A stretch of 64,000 bases of DNA from Bacteroidaceae bacterium (lineage in GTDB: Bacteria; Bacteroidota; Bacteroidia; Bacteroidales; Bacteroidaceae): assembly GCA_017520935.1 (NCBI GenBank), contig JAFXEF010000043.1:1-64000 (forward strand). The letters run 5' to 3'. The notes below the pieces were generated by a model, which had not been told where the DNA came from, searched no databases, and saw only the letters and a program-made list of their open reading frames with translations. Of the stretch, positions 57,308 to 64,000 are shown one piece after another. The translations under genes were made by a program, and so were the position numbers. Each line of letters begins with the position of its first letter. The first letter of the stretch is position 1.

Positions 57308-59329
57308 ATGAAACAAGTGAAAACAAAATCAATAGCTTTCGCCGCTATCGCCGTCATGGTACTCAGCGGCTGTAGAGAGCACATCGATGAGGGTGCACGC
57401 TACACCTTCACCGGGCACACCATCGCATCGTTCCTGGAAGAAAATGAGGATATATACAGCAGCTTCATCGATATCCTGAAACGTGGCGACCGCCTCAACT
57501 TGATGAAGGCATACGGACAGTATACCTGCTTTGCCCCCACCAATGAAGCCATTGCCCGCTATCTCTACGAGCAGGACTCAATCTATCGTGCCTCATTGGT
57601 AGACGATAATCCTAACGACATTGTTTGGACCGGTGTCACCTCACCCGAACTGAGCGAATTGTCAGACTCCATGTGTAAGGTAATCTCACAGACTCACCTG
57701 TTGCCTGAGGTATATCTTACTACCGATATGGAAGGCGACATTATCCCCACCATGAATATGAACGACCGCTACCTCAGCCTCAGTTACGATGTGGACGAGA
57801 ACAACCTCAACGTATTGCTGATAAACGGTACGGGTGAGATTATCGCCAAGGACGAAGAGGTGGAGAACGGTGTAGTACACACGATTGCCAGTGTATTGAC
57901 CCCCTCAACCAATACCGTACCGGCACAAATGTTGGAGCACGACTACTTCCACATTTTCGGTGAGGCTTTAGAGATGACCGGATATGATGAGCAGCTACAG
58001 CTCTACAAGGATGAGTCATATACCGAAGGTGACCTTAAGGCAAACGGAATCTACAAGGATAGTCCACTATGCCCCTATCCCGAGAACCGCTACTTTGGTT
58101 TCACCGCATTCATCGAGCCCGACCAGGTATTCCATGAAAATGGTATCTACAATTTCGAAGACTTGGTAGAGAAATGCAAGGAGTGGTATCCCAATGCCGA
58201 CTCCAATGCTCCGCTTACCAGCAAGGACAATCCCGTAAACCAGTTTGTAGGCTATCACTTGCTCGACCGCAAGCTGCCCTACTCCCGTCTGGTTTGCTAC
58301 AAGATTAACCCGCATGCCAATTTCAATTCGGAGAAAGACTTGGTGAACTATTCGGATCGCAACGAGTACTACGAGACCATGAACGGCCGACTGATGAAGG
58401 TGACCATGCCCCGTAGCAACTCAAAATTACAGACTACCATCCTAATCAACTATACCAAGGACACCAATGCCAGTGTAGAGGATTACATGAATGTAAAGGT
58501 ATATGAACCCAATGAGTTCAGAGATATAGACACACTCTATGCCGATTTTACAACAGAAGCGCTGAACGGTACCATCCACGCCATCGACAAGCTACTGCTC
58601 TACAATGAAGATGTGATGGCAGGTAGAGTACTCAACAGCACCATCCGCTTTGATGCCTCCTCGCTCTGTTCTGAGTTGACCAACAACAACATCCGCTGGC
58701 ACTACTTCACCCACAGTAGTGATGGTGAGGTGTACATCCCGCATACCTACTGCAAGAACATGAAGGTGTACACCGATGAGACCCGCCATTATTACTTGTC
58801 ACCGCATACCAGTTGGTTCAACTACCAAGGTGATGAGATGATGACTCTCAGCACATTTGACTTTGCCTATAAGTTGCCTCCTGTACCGGCCGGAACCTAC
58901 GAGATACGTATGGGCTACTCAGCCAACAGCCACCGTCACATCGTACAGTTCTACATCGACGGTGAAGTGGCAGGTATCCCCGTAGACCTCCGCATCTCAT
59001 CAAGCGACCCTGCTATCGGATACGTAGCTGACGCATCGACTGAGGACAATGGCATCCAGAACGACAAGGAGATGAAGAACCGCGGTTACCTGAAGGCACC
59101 TACCAGCTACCGTGGCAATGGAGAAAACAACATTGCCCGAGACGATCCAGGAATCATCCGCAAGGTAATCACAACAAAGTACCTCAGCGAAGGTGAGCAT
59201 TGGATTCGTTTCAAGAATGTAAACCCCAATGATGACGGCACAGCCCAATTCATGCACGACTACTTCGAATTAGTCCCTGTGACATTCCTCCGCAACGAGA
59301 ACCTGTCACTGGCCGAGAAACGTCAATAA
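57308..59329 (+). CDS. FAS1-domain surface lipoprotein
   Basis: 673 residues; lipobox LSGC at Cys22 followed by REHIDEG. FAS1 domain about 35-200 with TIASFLEENEDIYSSFIDILKR and TCFAPTNEAIARYL, the two hallmark FAS1 segments, closed by VVHTIASVLTPS. A second FAS1-like unit follows to about 430 (ending HAIDKLLLYNEDV). The C-terminal third is beta-rich and jelly-roll-like (PAGTYEIRMGYSANSHRHIVQFYIDG). It sits 21 bases after susD, so it is likely an additional surface component of the same uptake complex. Confidence 0.88.
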   Translation: MKQVKTKSIAFAAIAVMVLSGCREHIDEGARYTFTGHTIASFLEENEDIYSSFIDILKRGDRLNLMKAYGQYTCFAPTNEAIARYLYEQDSIYRASLVDDNPNDIVWTGVTSPELSELSDSMCKVISQTHLLPEVYLTTDMEGDIIPTMNMNDRYLSLSYDVDENNLNVLLINGTGEIIAKDEEVENGVVHTIASVLTPSTNTVPAQMLEHDYFHIFGEALEMTGYDEQLQLYKDESYTEGDLKANGIYKDSPLCPYPENRYFGFTAFIEPDQVFHENGIYNFEDLVEKCKEWYPNADSNAPLTSKDNPVNQFVGYHLLDRKLPYSRLVCYKINPHANFNSEKDLVNYSDRNEYYETMNGRLMKVTMPRSNSKLQTTILINYTKDTNASVEDYMNVKVYEPNEFRDIDTLYADFTTEALNGTIHAIDKLLLYNEDVMAGRVLNSTIRFDASSLCSELTNNNIRWHYFTHSSDGEVYIPHTYCKNMKVYTDETRHYYLSPHTSWFNYQGDEMMTLSTFDFAYKLPPVPAGTYEIRMGYSANSHRHIVQFYIDGEVAGIPVDLRISSSDPAIGYVADASTEDNGIQNDKEMKNRGYLKAPTSYRGNGENNIARDDPGIIRKVITTKYLSEGEHWIRFKNVNPNDDGTAQFMHDYFELVPVTFLRNENLSLAEKRQ

Positions 59330-59361
59330 TATAAAGAAACTATAAAGCACACATTTTCATT

Positions 59362-61014
59362 ATGAAAAGAAGAAATATTGTATTTAAGGCACTGACATGC
59401 GGCTTAGCAACACTGGCCTTCACCGCTTGTACAGACGTTTGGGACAGCCACTACCAACCCAAGCCCGAACTGAATGCCACGGAGACACTTTGGGACCTCA
59501 TTGAAGCAGACCCCGAACTAAGCCAGTTTGAGGCTTATGTCAAAGCCACAGGCTATGACCAGTATTTGAGCCAGAACCGTTTCTACACCGTATGGGCTCC
59601 TGTCGACGGTTCGGAATTCTATCTTACACATCCATTGGAAGGCGTGAGCGACAGCATGCTCAACGTCTACAAATTTGAGTTCGTAGAGAACCACATCGCC
59701 GACTACAACCACGCTGCCACCGGCGTGATGAGCGAAAACAAGGTCAAGATGCTCAACGGCAAGTACAACCGTTTCGAAGGTAATGCCGGCAGCTACACCT
59801 TCAAGGCGGTACCTGTGAAGGCCACTAATATCGCAGCCAAGAATGGTTTGCTGCACAAGACCGAGAGCAATGCCATCTTCACCGCCAACATTTGGGAACA
59901 GTTGGACAAGATTGAGTCTGTATCCTTGCTCAACGGTTTCTTGAAGTCATACGATGAGGTCATCTTTGATGAAGTCAACAGTGTGCAAGGCCCCATGGTA
60001 GATGGTAAGGTGACCTACCTTGACTCTGTAGTCATTGAGCACAATGCCTGGTTCGACCGATTCGGAACCGTAAACCGAGAGGATAGTTCGTACACCATGT
60101 TCGCCCCCACCAACCGCGCTTGGAGCGAAATGCTGGAAAAGACAAAAACCTACTTCGTCTATGATGAGGAAACACTTGACCGCGACTCTTTGCAAGAAGT
60201 AATGGCCAAAGACTTCATGTGTCGCTTCTTAGTATTCAGCAACTCTATGCAGAAGAGTCCTACAGATTCAATGACCGCCTACTGCTACACCAACATGAGC
60301 GGTTACGGCAGATCCCAAAGAGAAGTGTTCAAGGGAGATGCCCTAAAGAGACTCTATGCCAACGAAGTGGAGAAGCTGGAACTCAGCAACGGCACCCTGC
60401 ACGTTGTAGACAGCTACAACTACCGTACTTTCTGGCACGACACCCTGCGCGTACAGGGCGAGACCCTCTACAGCACAGAAGATGGTGCTGCGGTATCTGA
60501 GTATATCAATGCCATCAAATCATACGCAACTATCAGCAAAGACAGTGTAGAAAAATATAAGCATCTGCACAATGGTACAGTAGGTGTCTACAAACCCTCA
60601 TCACCCACTGCCAGAGCACAGTTGACCTACACCATCCCCAATGTTTTGTCATCCAAGTACCGCGTCAAGGTAGTATTCGTACCTGCCAACTTCATCAACT
60701 ACAGAGACACAGTACTCCTCCCCAACAAGTTCAATGCTACACTTAATTACAGAGACAACAAGGGAAGAAAGAAGAATATCTCATTGGGCAAGAACCTCCT
60801 CAACGATCCCACCAGGGTGGATACCATGACACTGATCCCGACCAATGCCCCCGAAGGTGTCGACTACTTTGAGTTCCCCTGCAACGAGTTCAATGCAGGT
60901 ACTTCAAGTACATTGACACAGCTTGTGCTCGCCATCACTGTCGGTTCACGTGAGACAGAGTTTGACCGTACATTCCGTATCGACCAAGTATTCCTTGAGC
61001 CGGTTACAGAATAA
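59362..61014 (+). CDS. FAS1-domain surface lipoprotein
   Basis: 550 residues; lipobox FTAC at Cys23 followed by TDVWDS. Two FAS1 units are seen: about 35-175 (LSQFEAYVKATGYDQYL, FYTVWAPVDGSEF, LLHKTES) and about 180-355 (SSYTMFAPTNRAWSEML, NGTLHVVDSYNY). A beta-rich C-terminal domain follows (VGVYKPSSPTARAQLTYTIPN...), like that of the FAS1 protein before it. It lies 32 bases behind that gene and 29 ahead of the second susC. Confidence 0.88.
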   Translation: MKRRNIVFKALTCGLATLAFTACTDVWDSHYQPKPELNATETLWDLIEADPELSQFEAYVKATGYDQYLSQNRFYTVWAPVDGSEFYLTHPLEGVSDSMLNVYKFEFVENHIADYNHAATGVMSENKVKMLNGKYNRFEGNAGSYTFKAVPVKATNIAAKNGLLHKTESNAIFTANIWEQLDKIESVSLLNGFLKSYDEVIFDEVNSVQGPMVDGKVTYLDSVVIEHNAWFDRFGTVNREDSSYTMFAPTNRAWSEMLEKTKTYFVYDEETLDRDSLQEVMAKDFMCRFLVFSNSMQKSPTDSMTAYCYTNMSGYGRSQREVFKGDALKRLYANEVEKLELSNGTLHVVDSYNYRTFWHDTLRVQGETLYSTEDGAAVSEYINAIKSYATISKDSVEKYKHLHNGTVGVYKPSSPTARAQLTYTIPNVLSSKYRVKVVFVPANFINYRDTVLLPNKFNATLNYRDNKGRKKNISLGKNLLNDPTRVDTMTLIPTNAPEGVDYFEFPCNEFNAGTSSTLTQLVLAITVGSRETEFDRTFRIDQVFLEPVTE

Positions 61015-61043
61015 TGTTCCAATAACACTAAAAAGAAAAGACG

Positions 61044-64000
61044 ATGAAAACATTGAAACATATACAACCCAGGTTAGTGGCATTCCTTACCTTCTTGGTA
61101 CTGTTTGCAGGAACAAGTATGGTCAATGCCCAAACAACCGAAGCAGCCGCCACCAATGTGGCCGACGAATTAGAAGAGATTACAGGTACAGTGATTGATG
61201 CTGCTACCAAAGAGGTACTTGCCGGTGTACGTGTAGAGGCACTCAACAACAACCGCTACACAGCCATGACCAAGCCCGATGGTACGTTCAGCATCAAGAT
61301 ACCCGCTTATGTGGCTTCACTGTATGTATCAACCCCCGGTTATGAGAGCGTAATCATCAGAGCCCGCCAGAAAAAGGCTATCGAGATAGCTCTCTATGAT
61401 GAGAAGTTCAGCACCTTCGTTGAGAACGGCTTTGACGTTACAGCCAAGAGCGAAGCCACCATCGATATGTCAAAGGCTACCACCTTGGAAACCGAGCTTC
61501 AGAACAAGTTGGGTGCCGACGTACGCACCATCATGCGTTCAGGTACCGTTGGTATCGGTGGCCTGATGATGATGCAGGGTGTCAACACCCTCAATGCATC
61601 GGCACAGCCGCTCATCGTGTTGAACGGCGTTATCCAGGATCTGCAGGATGGCTACTCGGCTATTCACGAAGGTTTCTATAACAACACATTGGCAGCCATC
61701 GACGTGAACGACATTGAGAAGATTACCGTACTGAAGAACGGAACCTCTATCTATGGTGCCAAGGGTGCCAACGGTGTTATCCTGATTGACACCAAGCGCG
61801 GCCACAGCATGGCAACCCGTATCGATGCCCAAGCATTCGGCAGCTACACCATGACACCGCGTCTGCCCCAGATGATGAACGCAGAGCAATACCGCATCTA
61901 CGCCAACGAGTTGATGGGCGATATCACGACAAACCAGTCGCGCTTCCCCTTCCTCTCTGACGACCCCAACTACTATTATTACAAGATGTATCACAACGAG
62001 ACCGACTGGTCGGACTATGTATTCCAGAATGCATGGGCACAAAACTATCGTGTAAACGTACAAGGTGGTGACGAGGCAGCTATGTATAACTTCTCACTCG
62101 GCTTTGCCGATGGTGCCAGCACAATCAAGAGCAACGACTTCAATCGTCTAAACATCCGCTTCAATACCGACATCAACCTGTCAAAGATCTTGAAGACACG
62201 TTTCGACATCTCATACAGCCGTATCGTTCGTGACCTCCGTGACGATGGTATCCAGCAGGATTTGACCGCCGGTCCGATGGTTTCACCCGGATTCCTGGCA
62301 CTCATCAAGTCGCCCTTCTTGAGCCCCTACCGCTACAACAACTCAGGTGAGTTGACCGGTGCTCTCGAAAGCGCTGACGTGTTTGCTAAAATCGGCTCGT
62401 CATCACTTCTCGACAACAGTGCCAACAACAACAGCTATGCCAACCCTCTCTCTATTTTCGAGTATGGCGATGGCAACAACAAGAACAACCAGGAGTATAC
62501 CGTATTTGACGTAACTATAGCTCCCGAGATAGACCTTGGCAAGGGTTTGAAGGCCTCTACCCTGTTCAACTACACCTTGCACCGTACCAATGAGAAGTAT
62601 TTCCGTCCGATGACAGGTACCCCCAACTTCTTCATCGTAGGTACCGGTTACTCTCAAAACGAAGTACGCTCATTCTTCTCTAAGGAAGAGGCTATCTATA
62701 ACGATACCCGCATAACATGGGAGAAGAAGGCCGACGAGCACCACTTCAACCTATTCGGTGGCTTCCGCTTCTCCAACTTTGCCTACGACTCAAACTTCCA
62801 ATCTTGTCACAACACCGGTAACGACAAGTTGCCCGACGTAAAATCTGAGTATGACTATGCAACAACGGATGGTGACGACAACGTATGGCGCAACATGAGC
62901 TACTATGCCAACTTAGACTACAACTACCAGAACAAGTATTACCTTCAAGGTAGTGTAGCCGCCGAGACCTCTTCACGTTTCGGTAGAGAGACTGAAGGCG
63001 GTATCAAGTTAGGTGGTGTATGCTGGGGTATCTTCCCCTCACTGCAAGCCGGATGGTTGGTTTCATCAGAGCCTTTCTTCAACACCAACATTATCCAATA
63101 TATGAAACTGAGAGCCGGTATCGACTGGTCCGGTAACGACAACATCAGCAACAACGCTGCATTCAGCTACTTCAGCAACGTACAGTACTCTGACAGATAT
63201 ATGGGTATCAAGTTGGCCAATATTGAGAACCAGTCAATCCAATGGGAGACAACCCGCCGCCTGAACTTCGGTTTCGACATACAGACTCTCAACAACCGCC
63301 TGCGTATCTCAGGTGACATCTTCCACAATACCACCAACAACCTCCTTACCTTGAAGCAGCTGAGCTACCTCACCGGTCTTGAGTATTACTGGTGCAACGG
63401 TGGTGCCATGAACAACACTGGCGCTACAGTCAATGTGATAGGCCGTGCCATCAGCACCAAGAACTGGAAGTGGGAAGTAGGCGTAAGCTTGGGTACTTAC
63501 AAGAACAAGATTACCAAGTTGCCTGACGGAACTACATTCAACAGCGCAAAAGACGGTGAGCTCTATGGCTACACAACCAACATCTATGATGCCACTATCC
63601 TGAGTGCAGTAGGTCAGTCGGCAGGCGTATTCTACGGCTACGAGACCGATGGTGTATATGCCAGCGCTTCTGACGTGCCCACTGTAGATGGTGTGCCCCT
63701 CTCAACACAGGATGTCAACACCGGTGTCAAGACTCCGTTTGAGGCAGGTGACGTGAAGTTCATCGACCAGAATGGTGACAACACCATCAACCTGCAGGAT
63801 CGCGTTATCATCGGTAACCCCAATCCCGACCTCTATGGTAACTTCACCAGCAACCTGATGTACAAAAACTTTTCACTGAGCGCAACCCTCAACTACTCAT
63901 ACGGCAACGACGTATACAACTATCAGCGCTCATTGATCGAAAGCGGCAGCAGCTTCTACAACCAGACGAGTGCTATGACCAACCGCTGGCAGGCTGAGGG
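61044..64000 (+). CDS. Second SusC/RagA-family transporter (runs off the window)
   Basis: ATG at 61044 (MKTLKHIQPRLVAFLTFLVL, signal peptide ending MVNAQ); open for 985 codons to the window edge. Carboxypeptidase-D-like domain about 48-125 (ITGTVIDAATKEVLAGVRVE), plug with QPLIVLNGVIQDL and DIEKITVLKNGTSIYGAKGANGVILIDT, then barrel strands. It differs clearly in sequence from the SusC at 52119, so it is a second transporter and not a recent copy. A SusD partner is expected just beyond the window. Same strand and tight spacing put it in the FAS1/SusCD operon. Confidence 0.95.
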   Translation, partial: MKTLKHIQPRLVAFLTFLVLFAGTSMVNAQTTEAAATNVADELEEITGTVIDAATKEVLAGVRVEALNNNRYTAMTKPDGTFSIKIPAYVASLYVSTPGYESVIIRARQKKAIEIALYDEKFSTFVENGFDVTAKSEATIDMSKATTLETELQNKLGADVRTIMRSGTVGIGGLMMMQGVNTLNASAQPLIVLNGVIQDLQDGYSAIHEGFYNNTLAAIDVNDIEKITVLKNGTSIYGAKGANGVILIDTKRGHSMATRIDAQAFGSYTMTPRLPQMMNAEQYRIYANELMGDITTNQSRFPFLSDDPNYYYYKMYHNETDWSDYVFQNAWAQNYRVNVQGGDEAAMYNFSLGFADGASTIKSNDFNRLNIRFNTDINLSKILKTRFDISYSRIVRDLRDDGIQQDLTAGPMVSPGFLALIKSPFLSPYRYNNSGELTGALESADVFAKIGSSSLLDNSANNNSYANPLSIFEYGDGNNKNNQEYTVFDVTIAPEIDLGKGLKASTLFNYTLHRTNEKYFRPMTGTPNFFIVGTGYSQNEVRSFFSKEEAIYNDTRITWEKKADEHHFNLFGGFRFSNFAYDSNFQSCHNTGNDKLPDVKSEYDYATTDGDDNVWRNMSYYANLDYNYQNKYYLQGSVAAETSSRFGRETEGGIKLGGVCWGIFPSLQAGWLVSSEPFFNTNIIQYMKLRAGIDWSGNDNISNNAAFSYFSNVQYSDRYMGIKLANIENQSIQWETTRRLNFGFDIQTLNNRLRISGDIFHNTTNNLLTLKQLSYLTGLEYYWCNGGAMNNTGATVNVIGRAISTKNWKWEVGVSLGTYKNKITKLPDGTTFNSAKDGELYGYTTNIYDATILSAVGQSAGVFYGYETDGVYASASDVPTVDGVPLSTQDVNTGVKTPFEAGDVKFIDQNGDNTINLQDRVIIGNPNPDLYGNFTSNLMYKNFSLSATLNYSYGNDVYNYQRSLIESGSSFYNQTSAMTNRWQAE

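Overview
The window reads as a Bacteroidales chromosome, probably a Prevotella- or Bacteroides-like gut or oral species. The evidence is SusC/SusD pairs, lipoproteins with acidic residues after the lipobox Cys, many large secreted multidomain proteins with short sorting-like C-termini, and promoters that fit the Bacteroidetes TTTG-N19-TAnnTTTG pattern. Both tRNA genes lack an encoded CCA. No rRNA, CRISPR array, IS transposase or phage module was seen.

Layout. 1-3771: end of an outer-membrane porin followed by the phosphate ABC transporter pstS-pstC-pstA-pstB, with no phoU behind it. 4095-13227 (minus): formate-tetrahydrofolate ligase and a 2470-residue secreted protein joining LamG, Ig-like, GH43-like, jelly-roll, lamin-tail and CotH-kinase-like modules. 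13589-19281 (plus): a very G+C-rich CapA-type metallophosphatase, tRNA-His, and a C10 (streptopain-like) protease ending in six 60-residue repeats. 19519-24634 (minus): tRNA-Arg, an unassigned 1354-residue secreted protein with a helical toroid-like core, and an EamA permease. 24787-30016: housekeeping genes asnA, ung, lptD and an HD hydrolase. 30083-36021 (minus): a GH128-like glycosidase behind a GH2 beta-galactosidase. 36022-37166: gene-free but dense in repeats, with a duplicated promoter, a 22-bp tandem repeat and a MITE-like element. 37167-45672 (plus): a four-module surface protein, a second GH128-like glycosidase and a very small protein. 45755-64000 (plus): a DUF6057-like membrane protein, a CxxCH beta-propeller lipoprotein, then FAS1-SusC-SusD-FAS1-FAS1-SusC, the last gene running off the window.

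How the genes fit together. The right half looks like a glycan or glycoprotein acquisition region: secreted GH2 and GH128-like enzymes and carbohydrate-binding-type modules next to a SusCD uptake operon with fasciclin-domain lipoproteins as accessory surface proteins. The substrate cannot be read from the sequence. The strongest candidate for something little described is the FAS1/SusCD operon with its CxxCH-propeller and DUF6057 neighbours. Next are the GH43/CotH fusion, the unassigned 1354-residue protein, and TTGACAA repeats placed so that each supplies a -33 element exactly 19 bp from a -7 box. All domain names come from motif recognition by eye, with no database search.
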